This document shows, piece by piece, positions 1 to 8,863 of a stretch of DNA of 64,000 nucleotides. Under the pieces are notes generated by a model. It saw nothing but the letters and a program-made list of their open reading frames with translations, had not been told where the DNA came from and did not search any database. Every line of letters starts with the position of its first letter. The stretch's first letter is position 1. Made by a program: the position numbers and the translations under genes. Origin of the DNA: Salarchaeum japonicum_A (GTDB lineage: Archaea > Halobacteriota > Halobacteria > Halobacteriales > Halobacteriaceae); assembly GCF_049705945.1 (NCBI RefSeq), contig NZ_JBNAMV010000004.1:1984001-2048000 (forward strand), read 5' to 3'.

Positions 1-1
1 C

Positions 2-199
2 GGGTTCAGCGACCCGAACACGTTCTCGTGGGGTCGGACCATCGCGGCCGGTCAGGCGAACATCGAGCAGGCCTGGTGGATATCCACGATTCCGGGTATC
101 TTCCTGTTCCTCACCGTGCTCGCGTTCTACTACGTCGGTGAGGCGATGCGTGACGCGATGGACCCGCGTCAGGAGGTCGGCGGAGGTGGCGGCCTATGA
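2..199 (+). CDS. Dipeptide/oligopeptide ABC transporter permease (DppC-like), C-terminal part
   Basis: The last 65 codons of a membrane permease; the 5' part lies outside the window. A hydrophobic helix (IPGIFLFLTVLAFYYVGEAM) is followed by DAMDPR, the usual ending of DppC/OppC permeases, and then a Gly-rich tail. The stop overlaps the next start in an ATGA arrangement, so it is translationally coupled to two ATPases of the peptide-uptake type. Family assignment rests on the C-terminal motif and on the context. Confidence 0.85.
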   Translation, partial: GFSDPNTFSWGRTIAAGQANIEQAWWISTIPGIFLFLTVLAFYYVGEAMRDAMDPRQEVGGGGGL

Positions 200-1245
200 G
201 TGAGCCGCTCCTCTCGGTCGAAGACCTGAAGACGCACTTCCACACCGAGGACGGCACCGCGTACGCCGTCGACGGCGTCTCGTTCGACGTCGAACCGGGC
301 GAGACCGTCGCCATCGTCGGCGAGTCCGGCAGCGGGAAGACGGTGACGAGCGAGTCAATCACGAAGATCCTGGACATGCCGCCCGGCGAAATCGTGCAGG
401 GGTCCGTCACGTTCGACGGGATGGACCTCACGTCGATGACCGACAAGGAACTCCAGGAAATCCGCGGAAACCGCATCAGTCACATCTTCCAGAACCCGCA
501 GAACGGACTGAACCCCGTGTACAAGGTCGGCCGACAGATCGGGGAGACGCTCCGCATCCACCGCGACGACCTCTCGAAGAAGGAGGTGCGGCGGCGCGTC
601 ATCGAACTGCTCGACGAGACCGGGATTCCGGAAGCGAGCGCGCGCGTCGACGACTACCCGCACGAGTTCTCGGGCGGGATGAAACAGCGCGTGCTCATCG
701 CGATGGCGCTCGCCTGCGACCCCGACCTCCTCATCGCGGACGAGCCGACGACCGCGCTCGACGTGACGATTCAGGCGCAAATCCTCCGCCTCCTCGAGGA
801 CATCCAGGAGGAGATGGGGATGAGCATCATCTTCGTCACGCACGACCTCGGCGTCGTCTCCGAGATCGCGGACCGCGTCGTGGTGATGTACTCCGGGAAG
901 GTCATGGAGACCGGAACGGTCGAGGACGTGTTCCAGAACCCCTCGCATCCGTACACGAACGCGCTCATCGAGTGCCTCCCGGGCCGCGGCCGGTCGATGA
1001 ACCGCATCCCGGGATCGCTTCCCAGCGTCACGAACCCACCGGACGGCTGTCGGTTCCACCCCCGGTGTGAGTTCGCGACCGAGGACTGTCGGACGGGCGA
1101 CCAGCCGCCCCTACACACTATCGAGGGGTCGCACGACGCCTCGTGTGTCTACTACGGGCCGGGGTACGACGCGTCCGACCTCTCGTTCGACAACGCGCAG
1201 AGCGCGAACCAGCAGGACGTAACCACCGACGGAGGTGAACGATGA
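196..1245 (+). CDS. Peptide ABC transporter ATP-binding protein (DppD/OppD-like)
   Basis: 349 aa cytoplasmic ATPase energising peptide uptake. Walker A GESGSGKT is at 42-49, the Q-loop at about 98-102, the signature FSGGMKQ at 158-164, Walker B LLIADEP at 178-184 and the switch His at 216. The C-terminal oligopeptide/dipeptide domain has the Cys-rich CRFHPRCEF segment followed by further Cys. It pairs with the next ATPase and follows a DppC-like permease, with 4-nt overlaps on both sides. The substrate (peptide, or possibly nickel or sugar as in some family members) cannot be read from the sequence. Confidence 0.93.
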   Translation: MSEPLLSVEDLKTHFHTEDGTAYAVDGVSFDVEPGETVAIVGESGSGKTVTSESITKILDMPPGEIVQGSVTFDGMDLTSMTDKELQEIRGNRISHIFQNPQNGLNPVYKVGRQIGETLRIHRDDLSKKEVRRRVIELLDETGIPEASARVDDYPHEFSGGMKQRVLIAMALACDPDLLIADEPTTALDVTIQAQILRLLEDIQEEMGMSIIFVTHDLGVVSEIADRVVVMYSGKVMETGTVEDVFQNPSHPYTNALIECLPGRGRSMNRIPGSLPSVTNPPDGCRFHPRCEFATEDCRTGDQPPLHTIEGSHDASCVYYGPGYDASDLSFDNAQSANQQDVTTDGGER

Positions 1246-2573
1246 GCCAGCAGCTATCCAGATCCACGGACCGCGGCGAACCGCTCCTCGAAGTCCGGAA
1301 CCTCAAGAAGCACTACCCGATAACGCAGGGGTTGTTGAACACGGAGGTCGGCCGCGTGCGCGCGGTCGACGGCATCTCGTTCGACATCGCGCCCGGCGAA
1401 ACCGTCGGGCTCGTCGGCGAATCCGGCTGTGGGAAGTCCACGGCGGCGGAGAGCATCCTCCGCCTGGAGGACCCGACAGAGGGGAGCGTGAACTTCGACG
1501 GCGAGGACATCACGACGTACGACGACACCGAACTGAAGCGGTTCCGCCGCGAGGCGCAGATGATCTTCCAGAACCCGGATTCGAGCTTCGACCCCCGGAT
1601 GACGATGGGGGAATCCATCTCGGAGCCGCTCCGGATTCACAACGTCGGGCCGCGCCAGCGCCGTCTCGAAATCGCGCGAAACCTCCTGGAGCGCGTCGGC
1701 CTGAACGCCGACGACGCCGACCGGTACCCGCACGAACTCTCGGGCGGCCAGAAGCAGCGAGTCGCGCTCGCCCGCGCGCTCGTCGTGAATCCTCGGCTCA
1801 TCGTCGCCGACGAGCCGGTGAGCGCGCTCGACGTGTCCGTGCAGGCGGAAGTTCTCTCGCTGCTGCAGGATATCCAGGACGAGTTCGACCTCTCCATCCT
1901 CTTCATCAGTCACGACATGAGCGTCGTGCGCGAAGTCTGCGACCGCGTCGCGGTGATGTACCTCGGGAAGATTGTGGAGATCGGTTCGACGGAAGACCTC
2001 TTCGAGAACCCCCAGCATCCGTACACGCGCGCGCTCCTCCGGTCCATTCCGACCGTCGACCTTGACTCGCGCGGTATCGACGCGGGGCTCCACGGAGAGG
2101 TGCCGAACCCCTCCGACCCGCCGTCCGGCTGTAACTTCCACTCGCGGTGTCCGGAAGTCATTCAGCCCGAGGGCTACGAGTTCGAACAGGAGAACTGGCG
2201 TGGCGTGATGAATCTCCGCGTCGCGATGGACGAACACGGCGTCGACGTCGACGGACTGCGCGAGTTCGTCGGCGTCGACGACGACGAGTCCGCGACCGAG
2301 TCCGAGCGCGAGCGCATGAAGGACGAACTGCGCCGCGAGCACGACATCCCGAAGCAACTCACGAGTAGCGCGGCCGAATCCGTGCTCGACGAGGCGCTCG
2401 ACGACATCGTGCAACGGAACCTCGACGCCGCTCGCTCGCTGCTCTCCGAGGAGTTCGAGACGGTGTGTGAGACCGCCGAGCCCGAACTTCTGGACACGGA
2501 AACCGGCCATCCGGCGGCCTGTTACCTCCACTCGGACGACGTGTCGCAGACGGTCGAACCGGCCGACGACTAA
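1242..2573 (+). CDS. Peptide ABC transporter ATP-binding protein (DppF/OppF-like) with insertion in the C-terminal domain
   Basis: 443 aa, clearly longer than the usual 320-340 aa. Walker A GESGCGKST is at 59-67, LSGGQ at 166-170 and Walker B LIVADEP at 186-192. In ordinary DppF the motif C-x-FHxRCP is followed within about 30 residues by an ExGHxxACxL segment. Here the two halves (CNFHSRCPEV and TGHPAACYLH) are separated by about 100 acidic, helix-rich residues, so the extra length is an insertion rather than a tail. It is the last gene of the peptide operon and starts inside the stop of the DppD gene (ATGA). Confidence 0.92.
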   Translation: MSQQLSRSTDRGEPLLEVRNLKKHYPITQGLLNTEVGRVRAVDGISFDIAPGETVGLVGESGCGKSTAAESILRLEDPTEGSVNFDGEDITTYDDTELKRFRREAQMIFQNPDSSFDPRMTMGESISEPLRIHNVGPRQRRLEIARNLLERVGLNADDADRYPHELSGGQKQRVALARALVVNPRLIVADEPVSALDVSVQAEVLSLLQDIQDEFDLSILFISHDMSVVREVCDRVAVMYLGKIVEIGSTEDLFENPQHPYTRALLRSIPTVDLDSRGIDAGLHGEVPNPSDPPSGCNFHSRCPEVIQPEGYEFEQENWRGVMNLRVAMDEHGVDVDGLREFVGVDDDESATESERERMKDELRREHDIPKQLTSSAAESVLDEALDDIVQRNLDAARSLLSEEFETVCETAEPELLDTETGHPAACYLHSDDVSQTVEPADD

Positions 2574-2630
2574 CCGGCACTCGCCACCGCCGCCACACGT
2601 CTTTTCCTCGCGCCGTTTGTTCCTCTATGT

Positions 2631-3308
2631 ATGTCTCGCGCGTTGTTTGTTGTGAGTGAGGAAGGCTACTGGGGCGAAGAGTGCGCGGAACCACTGACGA
2701 CGCTCGATAGCGAGGGGTTCGATATCACGGTCGCGACGCCGTCCGGGTCGCCGCCCGTGCTGGACGAGCGCTCCGCCGACCCCGACGAGGTCGGCAAGGA
2801 GACGGCGACGTTCGTGCGCGACGTGCACGAGAACGACGACCGATTGAACGACCCCGAACCGCTCGCGGCGGTCGACGCCGAGGGGTACGACGCGGTCGTG
2901 TTCCCGGGCGGCCACGGCACCGCGTGGGACGTGAATCAGGACCGGGACGCCCGCCGCCTCCTCCGGAACGCGGTCGCGGGCGACGACGGAAAGGCGCTCG
3001 TCGTCTGTCACGCGGTCGGCATCCTCGCGTTCACCCGCGACGACGACGGCGGGTTCCTCGTCGACGGTCGCGCGGTCACCGGCTTCCCGAACGCTTGGGA
3101 GGAGGGTATCGTCGACGACCACGGCCGGATGCCCGACGGCCGGAAACTCCCCTACTGGGTCGAGGAGGAAGTCGAAGCAGCGGGCGGCGACTGGGACGCC
3201 GAACTCGACGCCGACACCTCCGTGACCGTCGACGGCGACCTCGTCACTGCCCGTGGCCCCGAGTCATCCGCGGCCGCCGCTGACGCCCTGCTCGACGAAC
3301 TCGACTGA
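2631..3308 (+). CDS. DJ-1/PfpI superfamily protein, Hsp31-like
   Basis: 225 aa class I glutamine-amidotransferase-like fold. The nucleophile elbow is VVCHAVG with Cys126-His127, preceded by the PGGHG loop (92-96). The early EEGYWGEE segment supplies acidic residues typical of Hsp31/HchA-like glyoxalase/chaperone members. Likely role: protein or glyoxal damage control in the cytoplasm; the exact reaction is not decidable from sequence. It is a single gene; the ATG follows a short AT-rich stretch. Confidence 0.85.
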   Translation: MSRALFVVSEEGYWGEECAEPLTTLDSEGFDITVATPSGSPPVLDERSADPDEVGKETATFVRDVHENDDRLNDPEPLAAVDAEGYDAVVFPGGHGTAWDVNQDRDARRLLRNAVAGDDGKALVVCHAVGILAFTRDDDGGFLVDGRAVTGFPNAWEEGIVDDHGRMPDGRKLPYWVEEEVEAAGGDWDAELDADTSVTVDGDLVTARGPESSAAAADALLDELD

Positions 3309-3373
3309 GGGTGTAACTCCCACACGGCGACCGAATCACAACCCTTATTCGTCGGACTCGACTACAAACTGGT

Positions 3374-3448
3374 AGCGGGATGGGATAGCCAGGAGATTCC
3401 GCCGGGCTCATAACCCGGAGATCGGTAGTTCAAATCTACCTCCCGCTA
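3374..3448 (+). tRNA. Initiator tRNA-Met (anticodon CAT)
   Basis: The 7-bp acceptor stem AGCGGGA/TCCCGCT encloses a complete cloverleaf; the anticodon CAT is at 3409-3411. The first pair is A1:U72 and the anticodon stem has three consecutive G:C pairs next to the loop (GGG...CCC), both hallmarks of archaeal initiators rather than elongator Met or Ile2. The T arm is GGTAGTTCAAATCTACC, with discriminator A. A TTATTC box lies about 22 nt upstream. CCA is not encoded. Confidence 0.95.
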
Positions 3449-3521
3449 TTCTCCGAACGAATTTTCGTCGTGTTGTCTATTTCGTGGTCGCGTAGTTTTC
3501 GGGTTGTTGTCGGACTCCTCA

Positions 3522-3755
3522 ATGGCTATGGGCGTCGTGTGCGTAGTCGGGAGTATGTTGGTTCGCGTGCTCGCGCTGGCGGTAGGCGTGCTTGAGTTGG
3601 TGGTTCCGCGGCAGTTCGTGGATTTCTGGATGGAACTGGCGGCGAAGGACGGGCGGACGGTCGAGCTGGAGTCGTGGGTGTACGTCGCGGCGCGGCTCGA
3701 AGGCGTGGTGTTGGTGGCGTGGGCGCTCGCGGGGCTTCGCAAGCGGCGTACGTAG
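3522..3755 (+). CDS. Small membrane protein of unknown function
   Basis: 77 aa from ATG 3522 (later ATGs at 3528 and 3555 are possible). Two hydrophobic segments (VRVLALAVGVLELVVPR and LEGVVLVAWALAG) flank a central polar region, and the tail is basic (RKRRT). It reads as a two-helix membrane protein just upstream of the DUF2298 gene. No family was recognised and the start is uncertain. Confidence 0.5.
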   Translation: MAMGVVCVVGSMLVRVLALAVGVLELVVPRQFVDFWMELAAKDGRTVELESWVYVAARLEGVVLVAWALAGLRKRRT

Positions 3756-3808
3756 GCCGGTGGGGAATATCCCAAAGCGTATGCCGTCGGCCGCGGGTGT
3801 TCGTGGTG

Positions 3809-6040
3809 ATGGAGTACGCGGTCGTGCTTGTGTGGTGGGTGTTGCTGGTGGCGCTGCTCGGCTTGGGCGTGCCGGTGGCGTCGCGGTTGCTGCCGGACGC
3901 GCGCGACGGCGGGGCGTTCGTCGCGCTCCCGCTCGTTGTCGTGTGCGTGACGGTGCCCGTTCTCTGGCTCGGACGCGTCTCGTTCGGTCTGCCGATGGTT
4001 CTCGGCGTGCTCGTCGTGTTCGCGGGCGTGTCGCTGTGGCTCGCGCGGAACGGCCTCGACGTCGAGCGGCGCGCGCTCGCGGCGACGCTGGGCGTCTTCT
4101 CGGTCGCGTTCCTGTTCCTGATAGCGGTTCGCGCGGCGGACCCCGGCGTGTACGCGGGCGGCGGCGAGAAGTTCCTCGACTACGGTCTCCTGCGGTCGCT
4201 CCTCCGCGGTGACGCGCTGCCGCCCGAGGACTTCTGGTTCGCGGGCGAGCACGTCGTCTACTACTACGGCGGCCACCTCGTCGCCGCGATATTCACGACG
4301 CTCGCCGGAACCGACCCCCGGTTCGCGTACGGGCCAGCGCTCGCGTCGTTCTACGCGATGGCCGTCACCGCGGTCTTCGGGTTCGGACGCGAACTCGCGC
4401 GCCATCGTGGCTACCGACCGCTCGCGGGCGGCGTGCTCGCCGCGCTCCTGTTCGGCCTCGCGAGTAACCTCCGCCCGCCGGTCCGTGTCGTCGTCACGCT
4501 CCTCCCGGACGGCGTTGGTCACTGGCTCGCCGACCTCGTCGGCGTCCCGTACTCGAAGGCGGTCATCGACCCGGGGACGTTCTCGTACTGGCCGGCGAGC
4601 CGCGTCATTCCGGGCACTATCAACGAGTTCCCGCTGTTCGCGTACCTGAACGGCGACCTGCACGCGCACATGATGAGCGTCACGGTGCTCGTCGCCGCGC
4701 TCGCCGTGCTCTACGCGTACTGGCGCGCCGAGCGCGCGTGGCGTCGCCGCCTCCTCGTCTACGGCGCGTTCCCGCCCGTCCTCGGATTGCTCCTCGCGAC
4801 GAACACCTGGAGCTTCCCGACAGGTGTTGGGCTGGCGTGGCTGGCGCTCGCGCTCGCTCCCGAACCGCCGTGGACGCTCCTCCCCGCACGCGTCCGCCCG
4901 TCGCTCGCCGGCGTTCGCGCGGAGATAGTGCGTCCGATTGTCGCTCTGTTGCTCGTGCTTCCCGCCGTCCCGCTCGCGCTCGCGTGGACGTGGCCGTTCG
5001 TCACCAGCGTGCTCCTCGCCGGCGCGAGCAAACAGACCCTCGCCGTCCTTCCCGAACGCAGCCCGCTCGGGCCGTTCGTGCTCGTGCACGGCGCGTTCCT
5101 CGCCACCTTCGCCGCGTACCTCGCGCGGAAGACCGCCCGCGACCGCGACGGACGCGTGCTCGCCGCTGCGGTCATCGCCGCGCTCCTCGCGTTCGCGGCG
5201 TTCGGCTGGCTGTTCGACCTCGTCGGATTGGCGCTCGCCGGTCCGCTCGTCGCCGTCGGCTGGTACGTCCTCCGCCGGCGCGACGCGGGCTACGAGACGA
5301 TGCTCGTCGTCGCGGGCGCGGGGCTCGTCGTGCTCGTGGAGTTCGCGTACCTGAACGACGCCGCCGGCGCGGGCCGATTCAACACCGTGTTCAAGACGTA
5401 CGCGCAGGTCTGGGTGCTCTGGGCTATCGCGGGCGGCGTCGCGCTCGCCGGCTTCCTCCCACATGCCCGCGACCGACTCGACAGCCTCCGCGCCGACCGC
5501 GCGACCGCGCTTCGCGTCGCGCTCGTCGTCCTTCTCGTCTGTTCGCTCTGCGTGCCGTACGCGTCGCTCTCGCTCTCCCGGCACTTCGCGGACATGGGCG
5601 ACCCGTCCCTCGACGCGTTCGAGACCGCCGAGGACTACCATCCGCACGAGGCCGCCGCTATCGAGTGGATGGACGAGAACATCGACGGCCAGCCCACCAT
5701 CGTCTCACGGCCGAGCAGCGACATCTACCAGTGGGCGAACCCCGCGTCCAGCCTCACCGGCATCCCGACAGTCGCCGGCTGGGTACACGCACGGAACTAC
5801 CACGATTCGGCCGTCTACGACCGCCGCGCCCGCGACGTGAACTTCCTCTACACGCTCGACAGCGCGGAGTCCCGCGCGGTGCTCCTCGACTACTACGACG
5901 TCCAGTACATCTACTACGGGCCGCTCGAACGCGACGCCTACGGCTCAGTATCGTTCGCGTCCGAACCCGGAATCCGCGTCGCCTACGAGAATGAGGGCGT
6001 GACGGTGTACGCGGTGAACCAGTCCGCGCTCGCCGCTTAG
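3809..6040 (+). CDS. DUF2298 (YYY-domain) polytopic membrane protein
   Basis: About 743 aa with many transmembrane helices. The defining motif HVVYYYGGH is at about 148-156, preceded by GGEKFLDYG (118-126), which places it in the family of very hydrophobic proteins shared by Chloroflexi and Archaea (TIGR03662/DUF2298). The conserved acidic/aromatic loops resemble glycosyltransferase-C type membrane enzymes, so a lipid-linked sugar reaction at the membrane is possible; that is inference. ATG 3809 was preferred over an upstream in-frame extension that is Arg-rich and not membrane-like. The stop overlaps the convergent next gene by 4 nt. Confidence 0.88.
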   Translation: MEYAVVLVWWVLLVALLGLGVPVASRLLPDARDGGAFVALPLVVVCVTVPVLWLGRVSFGLPMVLGVLVVFAGVSLWLARNGLDVERRALAATLGVFSVAFLFLIAVRAADPGVYAGGGEKFLDYGLLRSLLRGDALPPEDFWFAGEHVVYYYGGHLVAAIFTTLAGTDPRFAYGPALASFYAMAVTAVFGFGRELARHRGYRPLAGGVLAALLFGLASNLRPPVRVVVTLLPDGVGHWLADLVGVPYSKAVIDPGTFSYWPASRVIPGTINEFPLFAYLNGDLHAHMMSVTVLVAALAVLYAYWRAERAWRRRLLVYGAFPPVLGLLLATNTWSFPTGVGLAWLALALAPEPPWTLLPARVRPSLAGVRAEIVRPIVALLLVLPAVPLALAWTWPFVTSVLLAGASKQTLAVLPERSPLGPFVLVHGAFLATFAAYLARKTARDRDGRVLAAAVIAALLAFAAFGWLFDLVGLALAGPLVAVGWYVLRRRDAGYETMLVVAGAGLVVLVEFAYLNDAAGAGRFNTVFKTYAQVWVLWAIAGGVALAGFLPHARDRLDSLRADRATALRVALVVLLVCSLCVPYASLSLSRHFADMGDPSLDAFETAEDYHPHEAAAIEWMDENIDGQPTIVSRPSSDIYQWANPASSLTGIPTVAGWVHARNYHDSAVYDRRARDVNFLYTLDSAESRAVLLDYYDVQYIYYGPLERDAYGSVSFASEPGIRVAYENEGVTVYAVNQSALAA

Positions 6041-6300
6041 GTTCGCGCGCTCTTCGGGTCGACGACGGTCACGTCGTCCGCGTCCACGCGCTCCACGTCG
6101 AGCCACTGCGGGACGAAGTTCCGCTTCTCGAAGTCCTCGCGCTCGTCCTCGGTGCCCATCGTGCACCAGAGCTGGACGCGCTTCGGCCCGTGCCAGTCGC
6201 CGTTCCGCGAGATGCCGAAGAGGACCTGTTCCTCGCCGTCGTGTTCGATGACGGCGTCCTTCCCAACACCGGGGTCCCCGTCGATGATGAGCCGCTTCAT
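6037..6300 (-). CDS. Conserved haloarchaeal protein (HAH_0734 family)
   Basis: 87 aa, soluble and acidic. The opening (MKRLIIDGDPGVGKDAVIEH) and the centre (WHGPKRVQLWCTMGTEDERE) match the small HAH_0734 family restricted to haloarchaea, whose function is unknown. There is one Cys. GDPGVGK superficially resembles a P-loop, but the protein is too short and lacks a Walker B, so NTP binding is not claimed. Confidence 0.75.
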   Translation of the reverse strand: MKRLIIDGDPGVGKDAVIEHDGEEQVLFGISRNGDWHGPKRVQLWCTMGTEDEREDFEKRNFVPQWLDVERVDADDVTVVDPKSART

Positions 6301-6325
6301 GGAGTGAGGTTCCGCGGGCGGCCGA

Positions 6326-7339
6326 TTAAACGCTTCGCACTCCTCCGCGGGCGTACCGCCGGGCGAGTGCGAGCAACACGACGCCGAGCACGCCCGCGGG
6401 GAGCGTGACGGTGAGCACGACCAGCCACCACGGCACGACGACGCCGGGCGTGACGCCGGTGTCGGGATAGGACGTAACGAGCACCCACGCGAAGAGCGCG
6501 ACGAGGGCGGCGGCGAATCCTATACCTTCGAGTCGCTTCCTGCTGGACACGATGCTCGGGGTACCGAGGAGGGCGGCCGAGAGGCCGAGGACACCGGCGA
6601 GCAGGAGACCGAACCCGGGTCCGTAGAGGACCGTTCCGCCCGCGGCGGTGCGGAGCGTCGTCGGACCGTAGGTCGCGGCTACAGCGAGTTCACCGCGAAC
6701 CTCGGCGAGCGCCGTGCCGTCCGGAGCGAACGTGACGAGACCGGGCGAGACGCCGGCGGACCCCGCGCCGGTGGATTCGTTCCACCGGATGACGCTCGCA
6801 CGGACGGCCATCTGGGTCGGTGCGTCAGTCACCTGGTAGCCGGCGGGTGCGCGAATCGTCACGTCCGCGCCGTCCGGCCGGTAGTCGTTCCCGTAGCCCG
6901 CGAACGGCGCGAACAGCACGCCGCCGCCGGGCCCGGTGTGGACGGCGCCGTCGAGGCGGTACGTCACGACGAGCGTATCGTCGTTGAGGTGGGAGCGTCG
7001 GTCCGTCGTCGCGTGGCCGAACCGGTGGTCGAACGCGTCGGCGACGACGAGGCGGCGGAGCGTGTCGTTCCCGCGGAACGCATCGACTGTCTCGGGGTTC
7101 GCGAGGGTGGCGCGTTCCGTCCACGCGCTCGTGCGGTTCGCGGCGACATCGACGGTCACGGAGACGCGTTCGACGCTCGATGCGGGGTAGTCGTAGCGCT
7201 CGCCCGCGAACGCGGGGAACCCGTCCGCGTCTTCGGGCGGCGGACGGGCCGCGGCGGGCGCGGCGACACCCGCGAACACGACCAGGAGGATACACGCGAG
7301 GAGGGCGCGTCGAGACACGGGCGTGCGTACGTCTCGCAC
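6326..7339 (-). CDS. Secreted/membrane-anchored hypothetical protein
   Basis: 337 aa. An N-terminal signal sequence (RRALLACILLVVFAGVAAPAAA) leads into an extracytoplasmic domain of about 200 residues rich in beta-strand and Thr/Asp. Three transmembrane helices follow near the C-terminus (VLYGPGFGLLLAGVLGL; GFAAALVALFAWVLV; WWLVVLTVTLPAGVLGVVLL). It looks like a cell-surface domain anchored by a C-terminal helical bundle. No family could be assigned. Confidence 0.72.
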   Translation of the reverse strand: MRDVRTPVSRRALLACILLVVFAGVAAPAAARPPPEDADGFPAFAGERYDYPASSVERVSVTVDVAANRTSAWTERATLANPETVDAFRGNDTLRRLVVADAFDHRFGHATTDRRSHLNDDTLVVTYRLDGAVHTGPGGGVLFAPFAGYGNDYRPDGADVTIRAPAGYQVTDAPTQMAVRASVIRWNESTGAGSAGVSPGLVTFAPDGTALAEVRGELAVAATYGPTTLRTAAGGTVLYGPGFGLLLAGVLGLSAALLGTPSIVSSRKRLEGIGFAAALVALFAWVLVTSYPDTGVTPGVVVPWWLVVLTVTLPAGVLGVVLLALARRYARGGVRSV

Positions 7340-7390
7340 GCCATTGGTGTTTCGGTGGGTCGGGGACTAGCCGGGGTCGAACCGTGCGGA

Positions 7391-7396
7391 TTTTAA
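7391..7396 (+). promoter_or_regulatory. Probable TATA box for the rpl44e operon
   Basis: TTTTAA lies 39-44 nt before ATG 7435, in an otherwise GC-rich spacer. This would give a leader of roughly 15 nt without a Shine-Dalgarno sequence. Confidence 0.5.
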
Positions 7397-7434
7397 GGCC
7401 CCCAGTCGAAGCAGACGACAAGAGTCGATTCACT

Positions 7435-7719
7435 ATGCAGATGCCACGCCGCTTCAACACGTACTGCCCGCACTGCAACGAACACAACGAACACGAGGTC
7501 GAGAAGGTCCGCTCCGGTCGCACCTCCGGCATGACGAAAGTCAACGGCCGTCAGCGCGCCCGGAAGACCTCCCGCATCGGGAACGCCGGTAAGTTCTCGA
7601 AGGTCCCCGGTGGCGACAAGCCCACCAAGAAGACGGACCTGAAGTACCGCTGCAGCGAGTGTGGGAAGGCCCACCTTCGCGAGGGATGGCGCGCCGGCCG
7701 ACTGGAGCTTCAAGAATAA
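7435..7719 (+). CDS. rpl44e: 50S ribosomal protein L44e
   Basis: 94 aa, the expected length for archaeal L44e (eukaryotic eL42). A zinc-ribbon is formed by C11xxC14 and C73xxC76, separated by a basic RNA-binding stretch. The start MQMPRRFNTYCPHC is canonical; a long upstream in-frame extension is not protein-like. First gene of a tightly packed operon; its TAA overlaps the next ATG by one base. Confidence 0.97.
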   Translation: MQMPRRFNTYCPHCNEHNEHEVEKVRSGRTSGMTKVNGRQRARKTSRIGNAGKFSKVPGGDKPTKKTDLKYRCSECGKAHLREGWRAGRLELQE

Positions 7720-7892
7720 TGCCCGGGAACTTCTACACCGTCGAATGTCCGGACTGTGAGAACGAACAGGTCGTCTTCGGGAAAGCCTCCAGCGAGGTCG
7801 CGTGCGCCGTCTGCGGCACGACGCTCGCACGCCCGACCGGCGGGGAGGCCGACATCGAGGGCGACGTCCTCGAAACCGTCGAGACTCGATGA
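7719..7892 (+). CDS. rps27e: 30S ribosomal protein S27e
   Basis: 57 aa, usual archaeal length. The zinc finger is C10xxC13...C29xxC32 (VECPDC and CAVCGT). The TAATG junction with rpl44e and the ATGA junction with the next gene indicate translational coupling. Gene order L44e-S27e-aIF2a is conserved across archaea. Confidence 0.97.
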   Translation: MPGNFYTVECPDCENEQVVFGKASSEVACAVCGTTLARPTGGEADIEGDVLETVETR

Positions 7893-8692
7893 AGTACGAA
7901 GGCTGGCCCGAGCCCGGTGAACTCGTCGTCGGAAAGGTCGACGAGATAGAGGACTTCGGCGTGTTCGTCGACCTCGAGGAGTACGAGGACAAGCGCGGGC
8001 TGGTCCACATCAGCGAGGTCGCGTCAGGCTGGATCAAGAACGTCCGCGACCACGTTCGCGAGGGACAGACCGTCGTCGCGAAAGTCCTCGACGTGGACAC
8101 GGACGCCCAGCAGATCGACCTCTCCATCAAGGACGTCAACGACCACCAGCGCTCGGACGCGATTCAGGACTGGAAGAACGAGCAGAAGGCGGACAAGTGG
8201 ATGAGCATCGCATTCGGCGAGGACATGAAGGACGACCAGTTCCGCGCCGTCGCGAACGAACTGCTCGCCGAGTTCGGGAGTCTCTACGAGGGCTTCGAAC
8301 AGGCGGCCATCCACGGCCCGGACGCGCTCGAATCCACCGACCTGGACGAGGACGAAATCGAGACTATCGTCGCCACGGCACGCGACAACGTCTCCGTCCC
8401 CTACGTCACCGTGACGGGATACGTCCACCTCGAATCCGCCGCGGGCGACGGCGTTGACGACATCAAGGAATCCTTGAAGGCCGCGGAGGGCGACGACGAA
8501 ATTCCGGACGAGATCGACCTCGACGTGACGTACGTCGGGTCGCCGGAGTACCGCATCAAGGTGCAGGCGCCGAACTACAAGACCGCGGAGGATGAACTCG
8601 AAGCGAGCGCCGCCCGCGCGACCGACGCTATCGCCGCGGCCGGCGGGAGCGGTGAGTTCCACCGCGAACGCCAGCTCGACGAAGACCAGTGA
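7889..8692 (+). CDS. Translation initiation factor aIF2, alpha subunit
   Basis: 267 aa, full length. An N-terminal S1/OB fold begins GELVVGKVDEIEDFGVFVDL and contains the LVHISE segment. A helical middle domain and a C-terminal alpha/beta domain ending in EFHRERQLDEDQ follow. With the beta and gamma subunits (not in this window) it delivers initiator tRNA-Met to the small subunit. It starts at ATG 7889, overlapping the S27e stop. Confidence 0.97.
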   Translation: MKYEGWPEPGELVVGKVDEIEDFGVFVDLEEYEDKRGLVHISEVASGWIKNVRDHVREGQTVVAKVLDVDTDAQQIDLSIKDVNDHQRSDAIQDWKNEQKADKWMSIAFGEDMKDDQFRAVANELLAEFGSLYEGFEQAAIHGPDALESTDLDEDEIETIVATARDNVSVPYVTVTGYVHLESAAGDGVDDIKESLKAAEGDDEIPDEIDLDVTYVGSPEYRIKVQAPNYKTAEDELEASAARATDAIAAAGGSGEFHRERQLDEDQ

Positions 8693-8859
8693 AGTCCGAC
8701 ATCCGGGTGTGCCGCGACCACGACCGCCCGGTGTACACGCTCTCTTCTAGCTGTCCCGAGTGCGGGAGCGACGCGGAGAACAGCGCGCCAGCGCCGTTCA
8801 ACCCCGAGGACCCGTACGGGGAGTACCGACGCGCTCTTAAGAGACGCGTTCGGGACTAG
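8689..8859 (+). CDS. nop10: H/ACA ribonucleoprotein subunit Nop10
   Basis: 56 aa starting at GTG 8689, inside the aIF2-alpha stop (GTGA). Nop10 binds Cbf5 and the guide RNA for pseudouridylation. A zinc site is suggested by C8-x2-H11 and C22-PE-C25; the first pair is CxxH rather than the more usual CxxC. The conserved centre FNPEDPYGEYRRALKRR is present. Short length and the GTG start make it easy to miss. Synteny aIF2a-nop10-PAC2 is typical of archaea. Confidence 0.93.
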   Translation: MKSDIRVCRDHDRPVYTLSSSCPECGSDAENSAPAPFNPEDPYGEYRRALKRRVRD

Positions 8860-8863
8860 GGGC

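Noticed and set aside
3446..5647. Long minus-strand open frame (733 codons) opposite the DUF2298 gene
   Set aside because: Arg/Glu-rich low-complexity translation, typical of an antisense frame in GC-rich haloarchaeal genes; the plus strand has a clear membrane protein family.
6037..6300. P-loop NTPase (GDPGVGK)
   Set aside because: 87 aa with no Walker B and no NTPase fold; family match points to a non-NTPase small protein.
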